Positions 1 through 6,744 of a stretch of DNA of 7,569 nt are shown here, piece after piece. The stretch spans positions 1 through 7,569 of the forward strand of contig JACCUZ010000334.1 in the NCBI GenBank assembly GCA_013698395.1. Reading direction: 5' to 3'. Source of the stretch: Sporichthyaceae bacterium (GTDB taxonomy: Bacteria > Actinomycetota > Actinomycetes > JACCUZ01). The notes under the pieces were generated by a model. The model was not told the DNA's origin and searched no databases. It worked only from the letters and a program-made list of their open reading frames with translations. The first letter of the stretch is position 1. The number at the start of each line of letters is the position of its first letter. A program made the translations under genes and the position numbers.

Positions 1-363
1 CGACAGCACCTGCCCGCCGAGGCCGACGCGGGCGACGGTCAGGTGGGTGACGCCGATGTCGATCGCCAGCGCCTGGACGCCGTGCACCTCGGGCACGACG
101 ACGTACGACGGCCGGCCCACTGTGGCGCCGCTGCGGGCCGCCGCAGCGGCGCTGCGCTCCCCGACCTCCTCCCGCACCAGACCTGCCGCGACCAGCTGAC
201 TGGTGAGGTCGCCGATCGTGCTGCGGTTGAGGGCCAGCAGATTCGTGAGCGCACTGCGCGACGTCGGTCCGTGGACATGCACGTGACGCAGCAGGGTCGC
301 CAGGTTCCGGCGCCGCACGTCCTCGGACCGAGCGCCCGGACCGGCCCGTGCGGCTGGCTCCAT
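1..363 (-). CDS. ROK-family transcriptional regulator, XylR-like (partial, C-terminus beyond left edge)
   Basis: The first 121 residues of a sugar-responsive repressor of the ROK (repressor, ORF, kinase) family; the rest lies beyond position 1. Residues about 14-65 form a winged helix-turn-helix: TSRSALTNLLALNRSTIGDL at 34-53, then LTSQLVAAGLVRE, matches the usual ROK/MarR-like DNA-binding helices. An Ala/Arg-rich linker with the family's GRPS motif (83-86) follows. The ROK ATPase-like fold begins with ALAIDIGVTHLTVARV (98-112), whose DIG is the phosphate-1 motif. The ATG at 361-363 is 8 bases past the permease stop codon, with only a weak upstream Shine-Dalgarno, so translation is probably coupled. 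As the fourth cistron of a xylFGH-like operon it most likely represses that operon in the absence of sugar and so regulates itself. Effector residues and the zinc site are not visible here. Family call firm; xylose specificity inferred from neighbours. Confidence 0.88.
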   Translation of the reverse strand, partial: MEPAARAGPGARSEDVRRRNLATLLRHVHVHGPTSRSALTNLLALNRSTIGDLTSQLVAAGLVREEVGERSAAAAARSGATVGRPSYVVVPEVHGVQALAIDIGVTHLTVARVGLGGQVLS

Positions 364-371
364 CGGCTGGC

Positions 372-1637
372 CTACACCCGCCCGGTGGCTGTGGCGCGCC
401 GCCGCGAGATCGCGTCCACGCTGGCGGCGAGCAGCAGCACTATCCCGGTGACGATGAACTTGACCCCGGCGCTGTAGCCCAGCAGGCCCATGCCGTTGTC
501 GATGACGGCGATGACGGCGCCGCCGAGGATTGCGTCGCGGACCTTGCCCTTGCCGCCGAAGAGGCTGGTGCCGCCGATCACGGCGGCTCCTACCGCGTAC
601 AGCAGGGTGTTGCTACCACCCGCGTTGGGGTCGACGGAGTTCGCGCGCGAGGCGGCGATGATGCCGCCGATGGCGGCCAGCGTCGAACCTACGACGAACA
701 CCGAGGTCCGGATGCGCGCGACGTTGATGCCGGCCCGGCGGGCCGCCTCGGCGTTGCCGCCGACCGCGTACACGTGCCGGCCGTACGCCGTCCTGGCGAG
801 CACGAACGTCAGCACGATCAGGAGGACGAGGATGACCGGCACGACGATCGGCACCCCGCGCAGCGACACGACCGCGGCGTTGCGGCTGCGCTCCTGGTTG
901 AGGACGTAGACCGCAAGGCCGGAAAGCACCAGCACGGCCCCGATGCGCAGCCCGACGACGCTGAGCGGCGGGGCGACCAGCCCCCGCGACCGGCGGCGGG
1001 CGGCGCTGACCAGCAGCAGGCCGGCGAAGGCGGCGATGCCCAGCGCCCACAGCACCCAGCCCAAGGTCGGCGCGACGTTCTTGTTCGCCAGCGACAGGAT
1101 GACGCTGTTGCGGATCGGGACGTTCCCGCCGGCACCGATGATGATGAGCACCGTGCCCTGGAACGCCAGGAACGCGGCCAGGGTGACGACGAAGGATGGG
1201 ATGCCGACCCGCGCCACGATGGTGCCGAGCAGCAGTCCGATGGCGACGCCGGTAGCGACCGCGGCAGCCGTGGAGACATACCACGGGTAGTTCTGCTCGG
1301 TCATCAGCGTCGCGAGGACGGCAGCGCAGACACCGCTGGCGAAGCCTGCCGACAGGTCGATCTCCCCCAGTAGCAGGACGAAGACCAACCCCATTGCGAT
1401 GACCGTGATGGCCGCGCCCTGCACCAACAGGTTGGCGAAGTTGCCCGCGCTGAAGAACACGGAGTTCAGCGACGTGAAGACGATGCAGAGCACGATCACG
1501 CCGAGGATCGCGGGCAGCGCTCCGACGTCGCCGCCACGGACCCGGTCGACGTAGTCCTGGACGAACTCGCGGACGCCGGTCTCGGCGCCGGGGGTCGTCG
1601 TCCCGGCTTCTGGGGCGGGTTTGGTCTGGGTGCTCAT
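372..1637 (-). CDS. xylH: CUT2-family sugar ABC transporter permease, XylH-like
   Basis: A 421-residue integral membrane protein forming the sugar channel of a ribose/xylose-type (CUT2) importer. After a polar cytoplasmic N-terminus (about 1-38) there are 10 or more hydrophobic segments, roughly at 42-58, 70-90, 98-113, 121-142, 146-167, 194-212, 229-246, 262-281, 311-329, 342-357, 368-385 and 391-408. Family landmarks are GEIDLSAG (91-98), the ATPase-contacting loop GRHVYAVGGNAEAARRAGI (286-304), and FGGKGKVRDAILGGAVIAVI (360-379) followed by DNGMGLLG, as in XylH. The basic stretch RRRSRGLVAPP (214-224) between membrane segments is typical of XylH-type rather than shorter RbsC-type permeases. 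The ATG overlaps the ATPase stop as ATGA (1634-1637), and GGAGGTG (1646-1652) lies 8 bases upstream. It should pair with the adjacent ATPase, probably as a homodimer. The symbol rests on family and neighbours; the sugar is unproven. Confidence 0.93.
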   Translation of the reverse strand: MSTQTKPAPEAGTTTPGAETGVREFVQDYVDRVRGGDVGALPAILGVIVLCIVFTSLNSVFFSAGNFANLLVQGAAITVIAMGLVFVLLLGEIDLSAGFASGVCAAVLATLMTEQNYPWYVSTAAAVATGVAIGLLLGTIVARVGIPSFVVTLAAFLAFQGTVLIIIGAGGNVPIRNSVILSLANKNVAPTLGWVLWALGIAAFAGLLLVSAARRRSRGLVAPPLSVVGLRIGAVLVLSGLAVYVLNQERSRNAAVVSLRGVPIVVPVILVLLIVLTFVLARTAYGRHVYAVGGNAEAARRAGINVARIRTSVFVVGSTLAAIGGIIAASRANSVDPNAGGSNTLLYAVGAAVIGGTSLFGGKGKVRDAILGGAVIAVIDNGMGLLGYSAGVKFIVTGIVLLLAASVDAISRRRATATGRV

Positions 1638-2467
1638 GCCGTGCCCACCTCCGTACCTACTTCGGTTCCGGTGGGTCGCGCGTCAGCGACGCCGTCACTG
1701 CGGCCGGTGGTGATGAGCTCGACCACCTGCCCGTGCGTCACGGCCGACGTCTCGACCTCGGCAGCCACCTGTCCGAGGTAGAGCGCACTGATCCGGTCGG
1801 CCACCTCGAACACGTCGTTGAGGTTGTGCGAGATGAGCACCACGGCCAGGCCCTGGTCGGCCAGCCGTCGGACGAGGTCGAGCACCTGCCGGGTCTGCGC
1901 CACACCGAGGGCGGCGGTGGGCTCGTCCAGGATCACGATCCGGCTGTTCCACAGCACCGCCTTGGCGATGGCGACGGTCTGGCGCTGCCCGCCCGAGAGG
2001 CTGGCGACGTGCTGGCGGATCGACTTCACCGTGCGCACCTTTAGCCCGGCAAGGGTGTCCGCGGCCATCCGCTCCATCGACGACTCGTCGAGCACGATTC
2101 CGTTCGTGCGCTCACGGCCGAGGAACATGTTCTGGACGATGTCGAGGTTGTCGCACAGCGCCAGGTCCTGGTAGACGATCTCGATCCCAAGATGCGAGGC
2201 GTCACGCGGTCCGTGGACGGTCACCGGCTTGCCGTCGAAGAGATACTCGCCCGAGTCGATCGGGTGGATCCCGCCGATGCACTTGATCAGTGTCGACTTG
2301 CCGGCGCCGTTGTCGCCGACCAGCGCGGTCACCTGCCCGGCGTACGCCGCGAGGTGGACGTCGCGCAGGACGTGCACCGCGCCGAAGCTCTTGTTCACCG
2401 CCCGTAGCTCGAGCAGTGGTGCTGCTGCCTCCGGCGGCCGGACCGCGTCCGTGGCTGTCTCGGTCAT
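1634..2467 (-). CDS. Sugar ABC transporter ATP-binding protein, single-domain CUT2 type (XylG/FrcA-like)
   Basis: A 277-residue ATPase that powers sugar import from the cytoplasmic face. All nucleotide-binding motifs are intact: Walker A GDNGAGKST (51-59), Q-loop glutamine 100 in VYQD, signature LSGGQRQ (157-163), Walker B VILDEP (178-183) and switch histidine 214 in LISHN. E. coli XylG and RbsA carry two such domains in about 500 residues; this one has a single domain, like rhizobial FrcA, so the working pair should be a homodimer. The reading frame is open 42 codons further upstream, but I chose the ATG at 2465-2467 because GAGGAG (2473-2478) sits 5 bases before it, and the extension would be translated from the intergenic hairpin and would overlap the xylF stop. 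The C-terminus ends in a tandem GTEVGTEVGTA that also encodes the permease ribosome-binding site. The stop overlaps the permease start by ATGA, implying coupled translation. Confidence 0.94.
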   Translation of the reverse strand: MTETATDAVRPPEAAAPLLELRAVNKSFGAVHVLRDVHLAAYAGQVTALVGDNGAGKSTLIKCIGGIHPIDSGEYLFDGKPVTVHGPRDASHLGIEIVYQDLALCDNLDIVQNMFLGRERTNGIVLDESSMERMAADTLAGLKVRTVKSIRQHVASLSGGQRQTVAIAKAVLWNSRIVILDEPTAALGVAQTRQVLDLVRRLADQGLAVVLISHNLNDVFEVADRISALYLGQVAAEVETSAVTHGQVVELITTGRSDGVADARPTGTEVGTEVGTA

Positions 2468-2568
2468 GCTCGCTCCTCGCCTTCGTACGACCGCAAGCCC
2501 TGGCCTGCAGGGTGTCAGGCCCGTGGCACGCCGTCGAGGGCATGCCACGGGCCTGGGCTCACTGGGGC
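2468..2568 (-). promoter_or_regulatory. xylF-ATPase intergenic region with perfect 13-bp inverted repeat
   Basis: The 101-base gap between the binding-protein stop and the ATPase start contains CAGGCCCGTGGCA (2516-2528) and its exact complement at 2543-2555, with a 14-base loop. Three more pairs can form inside the loop (2530-2532 with 2539-2541). No T-run follows on the minus strand, so it does not look like a complete intrinsic terminator. A stable stem between a binding-protein gene and its membrane components commonly protects the upstream message and lowers downstream expression; that role is inferred here. A second, weaker stem (2502-2507 with 2516-2521) uses part of the same arm, so the two structures exclude each other. 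Confidence 0.7.
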
Positions 2569-3663
2569 CTAGCTGATGCCGGCCTCGGTGCACAGATCGG
2601 CGAAGTCACCGGTGCACAGGTCGTCCTTGGACACGAACCCGTCGGTCACGACGTCCTGGACGTTGTCCTTGAAGATCGACTGCGGCTCGAGCAGGACGCT
2701 GGGCACGTCACGCCCGCCCTCGGTGTCCTCGGTGGTGGCCGGCGCCTTGGGCGACTCGCCCTTGGCCAGGGCGATGGCCAGCTCGGCTGCCGCGTCGGCC
2801 TCCTGCTTGACCGCCTTGTAGACCGTCATGCACTGGTCGCCCGCGAGGATGTTCTGCAGCCCCTCGACCGTGGCGTCCTGACCGGTCACCGGGACCTCGC
2901 CGTTGAGGTTGTTCTTCTTCAGGATCGAGATCGCAGCGTTGCCGAGGCCGTCGTTCGCGGCGAGCACACCGTCGATGTTCTTGTTCGCCGTCAGCATCTG
3001 CTCGAAGATCGTCGCGGCCTGCTGGTTGTCCCAGTCCGGCACGGCCTGCTCGGCGACCGCGGTGTAGTTGGTCATCTCGTCGAGCACGCTGTGGGCGCCC
3101 TCGGCGAACAGCGTCGCGTTGTTGTCGGTTGGGCTGCCGTTGAGGAAGACGATGTTCGCCTCCTTGTCGCCCAGGCACTGGGCCAGACCCTCGCCCTGCA
3201 GCCGGCCGACGGCGACGTTGTCGAAGGACACGTAGTACTGCGCGCTGCCACCGAGGGTGAGGCGGTCGTAGTCGATGGTGGCGACACCCTGAGACTTCGC
3301 CTTGTCCAGCACGGCCTTGCCGGTGCCGCTGTCAAGGTTGACGATCATCAGGACGTTGACCCCACCGGAGATCATCTGGTCGGCGATGGTCTGGAACTGG
3401 GCCTTGTCCCCCTGCGCGTTCTGGATGTCGTAGTCGACGCCCGCGGTCTTGAATGCCTCCTCCAGGAACTTGCGGTCCGCTGTCTCCCAGCGAGCCGAGG
3501 ACTTCGAGTCCGGCAGGATCACCCCGATCTTGGCCTTGGCCGCGTCCCCACCACCGCCCCCGTCGCCCCCGGTGCCGGTGCTCGTGTCGTCATCGCTGCC
3601 GCAAGCCGTAAGGAGCAGCGACAAGGTAGCCAGCCCGGCGACCGCAATCCGTCGTGTGCGCAT
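2569..3663 (-). CDS. xylF: D-xylose-type sugar ABC transporter substrate-binding lipoprotein
   Basis: A 364-residue lipoprotein that captures sugar outside the membrane and delivers it to the permease. The signal peptide MRTRRIAVAGLATLSLLLTA ends in lipobox LTAC with Cys21 as the lipidation site; an Asp/Thr/Gly-rich tether runs to about residue 43. The periplasmic-binding-protein type 1 fold follows. Alignment from memory with E. coli XylF shows shared blocks in order: SARW, YDR, SFDN, GSPTDNNATLF, AANDG, GQDA, MTVYK, DVPSVLL and VTDGF. The YDR, NDG and GQD blocks hold sugar-contacting residues in that family. This makes xylose the best guess, though related pentoses or glucose are possible. 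The only in-frame upstream start is a TTG 24 codons earlier, which would bury the signal peptide, so the ATG at 3661-3663 is preferred. Its ribosome-binding site is weak: AGAAGGG at 3675-3681, 11 bases away. First gene of the importer operon. Confidence 0.93.
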   Translation of the reverse strand: MRTRRIAVAGLATLSLLLTACGSDDDTSTGTGGDGGGGGDAAKAKIGVILPDSKSSARWETADRKFLEEAFKTAGVDYDIQNAQGDKAQFQTIADQMISGGVNVLMIVNLDSGTGKAVLDKAKSQGVATIDYDRLTLGGSAQYYVSFDNVAVGRLQGEGLAQCLGDKEANIVFLNGSPTDNNATLFAEGAHSVLDEMTNYTAVAEQAVPDWDNQQAATIFEQMLTANKNIDGVLAANDGLGNAAISILKKNNLNGEVPVTGQDATVEGLQNILAGDQCMTVYKAVKQEADAAAELAIALAKGESPKAPATTEDTEGGRDVPSVLLEPQSIFKDNVQDVVTDGFVSKDDLCTGDFADLCTEAGIS

Positions 3664-3883
3664 AGCAGGAGGTGCCCTTCTGTCGGGAGGGCGAGCACCA
3701 GCGCGTGCGTCGCCGCAATATGTTGTGGGCCACAACGTACTCCGCTGGCCGTCACATGGACGTCACGATCCCGTAACAACCCCGACCTCTGGACCCGTCG
3801 AAACCGGTCGAATCTCCGCGCGACAACATCCGCGGCTCCCGTCCGGCTGAAACCGCCGCCGCCTGGGCGGCCGCGCCCGCCGG
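3664..3883 (-). promoter_or_regulatory. acn-xylF intergenic region, probable promoter of the sugar importer operon
   Basis: A 220-base non-coding gap expected to hold the importer promoter and the end of the acn transcript. I see GC-rich stems next to the acn stop, a 15-bp palindrome near xylF, a GTCAC direct repeat with an 11-base period (3751-3755 and 3762-3766), and a GTCGAA direct repeat with a 10-base period (3797-3802 and 3807-3812). Sequence is less GC-rich around 3715-3780, as expected for a promoter. A minus-strand CATATT abuts the palindrome and could be a -10 element, but no convincing -35 is correctly spaced, so I do not assign a start site. Confidence 0.5.
3722..3736. promoter_or_regulatory. 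15-bp palindromic operator candidate upstream of xylF
   Basis: GTTGTGGGCCACAAC is a perfect inverted repeat with 7-base arms around one central base. After one mismatch, two further outer pairs (3719-3720 with 3738-3739) extend it. It ends 58 bases before the xylF start codon and abuts a possible -10 sequence, a suitable place for repression. The obvious candidate binder is the ROK regulator at the end of the same operon; a LacI-type regulator encoded elsewhere is possible. No published site was matched. Confidence 0.55.
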
Positions 3884-3892
3884 TCAGCCGGC
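3847..3892 (-). terminator. GC-rich stem cluster at the acn 3' end (weak terminator candidate)
   Basis: Two short stems follow one another on the acn transcript: GCCGG/CCGGC (3879-3883 with 3888-3892), which includes the stop codon in its loop, then GGGCG/CGCCC (3865-3869 with 3874-3878), with an alternative CCGCC/GGCGG pairing at 3859-3870. Only a short GTTTC follows (3848-3852) rather than a T-run, so termination here is uncertain and some read-through into xylF is possible. Confidence 0.3.
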
Positions 3893-6676
3893 GAGCAGCG
3901 ACCTCAGGACGAACGGCATGATGCCGCCGTGCCGGTAGTAGTCGGCCTCCCCGGGGGTGTCGATCCGCAGCCGAGCCGAGAACTCCTTCTCGTCCGCGCG
4001 GACGGTGACCTCGCGGGGCGTCTGGCCGTCGTTGAGCCCGGTCACGCCGGTCACGGCGAACACCTCCTCCCCGGTCAGCCCCAGGGACTCCGCGCTCTCG
4101 CCCGCGCGGAACTGCAGCGGCAGGACGCCCATCCCGATCAGGTTGGAGCGGTGGATGCGCTCGTAGGACTCGGCAATGACGGCCCTGACCCCCAGCAGCG
4201 CGGTGCCCTTGGCGGCCCAGTCTCGGGAGGAGCCGGAGCCGTACTCCTTGCCGGCAAGGATCACCAGCGGTACACCCGCGGCGGCGTAGCTCTGCGCCGC
4301 GTCGTAGATAGTGGTGACCTCACCTGACTGGGTGAGGTTCCGCGTCACGCCGCCCTCAGTGCCGGGCGCCAGCTGGTTGCGCAGCCGGATGTTCGCAAAG
4401 GTGCCGCGGATCATGACCTCGTGGTTGCCGCGCCGCGACCCGTAGGAGTTGAAGTCGCGCCGGTCGACGCCGTGCTCCTGGAGGTACCTGCCGGCGGGTG
4501 AGTCGGCCTTGATCGACCCGGCGGGGCTGATGTGGTCGGTGGTCACCGAGTCGCCCAGCTTCGCGAGCACGCGGGCGCCTTCGATGTCGGTGACCGGAGC
4601 GGGATCAGCCGCCATGCCCTCGAAGTACGGCGGCTTTCGCACGTACGTGGACTCGGGGTCCCACTCGAAGATGTCTCCGGTCGGGGTGTTCAGGTTCTGC
4701 CAGCGCTGGTCGCCACTGAAGACGTCGGCGTAGTCACGGCTGAACATCTCCGAGGCGACGGCTGAGTCGACGACCTCCTGGATCTCCTGGCTGGTCGGCC
4801 AGATGTCCTTGAGGAACACCCCTTCGCCGTTGCTGTCAGTGCCCAGGGGCTCGCTGGTGATGTCGAGGTCCATCGAGCCCGCGAGGGCGTACGCCACGAC
4901 GAGCGGCGGCGACATGAGGTAGTTCATCTTCACGTCGGGGTTGATGCGGCCCTCGAAGTTTCGGTTGCCCGACAGCACGGACACCACCGCGAGGTCGTTG
5001 TCGTTGACGGCCTTGCTGATCGGCTCCTGCAGCGGACCGGAGTTGCCGATGCACGTGGTGCACCCGTAGCCGACCAGGTTGAAGCCGAGCTTGTCGAGGT
5101 ACGGCGTCAGCCCGGCACGCTCGTAGTAGTCCATGACCACCTTCGACCCGGGCGCCAGTGTGGTCTTCACCCACGGCTTGCGCTCGAGGCCGCGCTCGAC
5201 CGCCTTCTTGGCCAGCAGCGCCGCGCCGATCATCACCGACGGGTTGGACGTGTTGGTGCACGAGGTGATGGCCGCGATGACCACATGGCCGTGGTCGACC
5301 TCGAACTCCTGGCCGTCGAGGGAGACCCGCGCGGGATTGCGCGGCCGGCTCAGCTCGCCGTGGTCGGGTGCGCCGTGCGGTTGGCCGGCTCCACCGTTCT
5401 CGGAGGTGCCGACCGCCATCGGGTCGCTCGCGGGGAAGGACTCGGCCGATCCCTCGTCCACCCTCGACTCGACGCCGTCGTCGGCGTCCTCGGCGTAGTC
5501 CTTGAGCGCGTTGCGGAACCCCGCTTTCGCGTCGGAGAGAGACACGCGATCCTGCGGCCGTTTCGGCCCGGCGATGGACGGGACGACAGTCGAGAGGTCG
5601 AGCTCGATCGTCTCGGAGAACCGCGGCTCCACCTTCGGGTCGTGCCAGAGGCCCTGGGTCTTGGCGTAGGCCTCAACCAGTGCGACCTGCTGCGCGTCGC
5701 GGCCGGTCATCTTGAGGTACCGGAGCGTCTCGTCGTCGACCGGGAAGATGGCGACGGTGGAGCCGTACTCCGGGCTCATGTTGCCGATGGTGGCGCGGTT
5801 GGCGAGCGGCACCGCCGCGACCCCGTCGCCGTAGAACTCGACGAACTTGCCCACCACCCCGTGCTTGCGCAGTATCTCGGTGATGGTGAGGACCAGGTCG
5901 GTGGCTGTGGCGCCCTCGGGCAGCTCGCCGGTCAGCCGGAAGCCGACGACCTTGGGGATCAGCATCGACACCGGCTGGCCCAGCATCGCGGCCTCGGCCT
6001 CGATGCCGCCGACACCCCAGCCGAGCACGCCCAGGCCGTTGACCATGGTGGTGTGCGAGTCGGTGCCGACAAGGGTGTCCGGATAGGCCACCCTGTCCCG
6101 GTCGAAGACCACGCGAGCGAGGTACTCGATGTTGACCTGGTGCACGATGCCGGTGCCGGGTGGCACGACCTTGAACTGGTCGAACGCCGTCTGGCCCCAG
6201 CGCAGGAACTGGTAGCGCTCCACGTTGCGCTCGTACTCCAGCTCGACGTTGCGCTCGAACGAGTCGGGCGCGCCGAACAGGTCCGCGATCACCGAGTGGT
6301 CGATGACCAGCTCGGCCGGGGCGAGCGGGTTGATCCGCGACGGGTCCCCGCCGAGATCGCGGACCGCCTCGCGCATCGTTGCCAGGTCGACGACGCAGGG
6401 GACACCGGTGAAGTCCTGCATCACCACGCGCGCGGGGGTGAACTGGATCTCGGTGTCCGGCTCGGCGGTCGGGTCCCACGCGGCGAGGGCGCGGACGTGG
6501 TCGGCGGTGATGTTCGCGCCGTCCTCCGTGCGCAGCAGGTTCTCCAGGAGGATCTTGAGGCTGTACGGCAGGTCGCCGCTTCCCGCCACGGCGTCGAGCC
6601 GGTAGATCTCGTACGTCCTGCCGCCGACCTCGAGCTGGTCCTTGGCGCCGAAGCTGTCCTGCGTAGCGCTGCCCAC
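3884..6676 (-). CDS. acnA: Aconitate hydratase A (aconitase)
   Basis: A 930-residue cytosolic [4Fe-4S] enzyme that isomerises citrate to isocitrate in the TCA cycle, of the AcnA/IRP1 type. Alignment from memory with the M. tuberculosis enzyme is near-continuous. Cluster ligands are Cys473 (AITSCTNTSNP) and Cys539/Cys542 (YGCTTCIGNSGPL). Other landmarks are DFTGVPCVVDLATMR (88-102), VGTDSHTT (203-210), GDSVTTDHISPAG (708-720) opening the C-terminal swivel domain, and the active-site GSGSSRDWA (813-821). A low-complexity acidic linker at about 395-450 carries DEGSAESFPASDP (407-419), which actinobacterial aconitases share in variant form. The start is GTG at 6674-6676, supported by GAGGAG 6 bases upstream (6683-6688) and by an N-terminus that aligns with relatives. 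No truncation or frameshift is seen. Mycobacteria and corynebacteria carry a TetR-type acnR just downstream; here the sugar importer operon occupies that place. Confidence 0.98.
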   Translation of the reverse strand: MGSATQDSFGAKDQLEVGGRTYEIYRLDAVAGSGDLPYSLKILLENLLRTEDGANITADHVRALAAWDPTAEPDTEIQFTPARVVMQDFTGVPCVVDLATMREAVRDLGGDPSRINPLAPAELVIDHSVIADLFGAPDSFERNVELEYERNVERYQFLRWGQTAFDQFKVVPPGTGIVHQVNIEYLARVVFDRDRVAYPDTLVGTDSHTTMVNGLGVLGWGVGGIEAEAAMLGQPVSMLIPKVVGFRLTGELPEGATATDLVLTITEILRKHGVVGKFVEFYGDGVAAVPLANRATIGNMSPEYGSTVAIFPVDDETLRYLKMTGRDAQQVALVEAYAKTQGLWHDPKVEPRFSETIELDLSTVVPSIAGPKRPQDRVSLSDAKAGFRNALKDYAEDADDGVESRVDEGSAESFPASDPMAVGTSENGGAGQPHGAPDHGELSRPRNPARVSLDGQEFEVDHGHVVIAAITSCTNTSNPSVMIGAALLAKKAVERGLERKPWVKTTLAPGSKVVMDYYERAGLTPYLDKLGFNLVGYGCTTCIGNSGPLQEPISKAVNDNDLAVVSVLSGNRNFEGRINPDVKMNYLMSPPLVVAYALAGSMDLDITSEPLGTDSNGEGVFLKDIWPTSQEIQEVVDSAVASEMFSRDYADVFSGDQRWQNLNTPTGDIFEWDPESTYVRKPPYFEGMAADPAPVTDIEGARVLAKLGDSVTTDHISPAGSIKADSPAGRYLQEHGVDRRDFNSYGSRRGNHEVMIRGTFANIRLRNQLAPGTEGGVTRNLTQSGEVTTIYDAAQSYAAAGVPLVILAGKEYGSGSSRDWAAKGTALLGVRAVIAESYERIHRSNLIGMGVLPLQFRAGESAESLGLTGEEVFAVTGVTGLNDGQTPREVTVRADEKEFSARLRIDTPGEADYYRHGGIMPFVLRSLLAG

Positions 6677-6703
6677 GACCGTCTCCTCTCGTCCGCCGCA
6701 CCT

Positions 6704-6734
6704 ATCCTGGCACCGTCGGGTATCTTGACGTCAA
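6704..6734 (-). promoter_or_regulatory. Probable acn promoter
   Basis: On the minus strand TTGACG (6729-6734) matches the vegetative -35 consensus closely, and CAGGAT (6704-6709) fits the loose actinobacterial -10 pattern, with a 19-base spacer that is slightly long. Transcription would start near 6697, giving a short leader that contains the ribosome-binding site. The -35 hexamer lies inside the 20-bp palindrome. Assignment is by eye. Confidence 0.45.
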
Positions 6735-6739
6735 GATAC
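6720..6739. promoter_or_regulatory. Perfect 20-bp palindrome, TamR/MarR-like operator candidate for acn
   Basis: GTATCTTGACGTCAAGATAC reads identically on both strands over 20 bases. It lies 44-63 bases upstream of the aconitase start and covers the probable -35 hexamer, so a bound protein would block RNA polymerase. With no unpaired loop it is a poor hairpin terminator and a good dimer-binding site. In Streptomyces coelicolor the MarR-family regulator TamR controls aconitase, which makes a TamR-like protein the leading candidate; I could not check the published site. The corynebacterial AcnR site, as I recall it, differs. Confidence 0.7.
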
Positions 6740-6744
6740 TACGG

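Noticed and set aside
348..1373. A 341-codon plus-strand open frame opposite the permease gene
   Set aside because: Its Asp/Gln/Arg-rich, low-complexity translation is typical of the antisense of a hydrophobic membrane-protein gene.
2468..2593. A 42-codon N-terminal extension of the ATPase
   Set aside because: It would overlap the xylF stop and the hairpin, lacks family similarity, and the ATG at 2467 has an excellent ribosome-binding site.
3664..3735. An upstream TTG start for xylF
   Set aside because: It would put 24 Arg/Pro-rich residues before a clear lipoprotein signal peptide and place the start inside the palindrome.
3751..3766. A CRP/GlxR-type site between acn and xylF
   Set aside because: The GTCAC elements are a direct repeat, not the inverted TGTGA/TCACA arrangement those regulators bind.
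2290..3921. A 543-codon plus-strand open frame opposite xylF and the ATPase gene
   Set aside because: It spans two real minus-strand genes and their intergenic regions, has Arg/Val-rich shadow composition, and no family motif.
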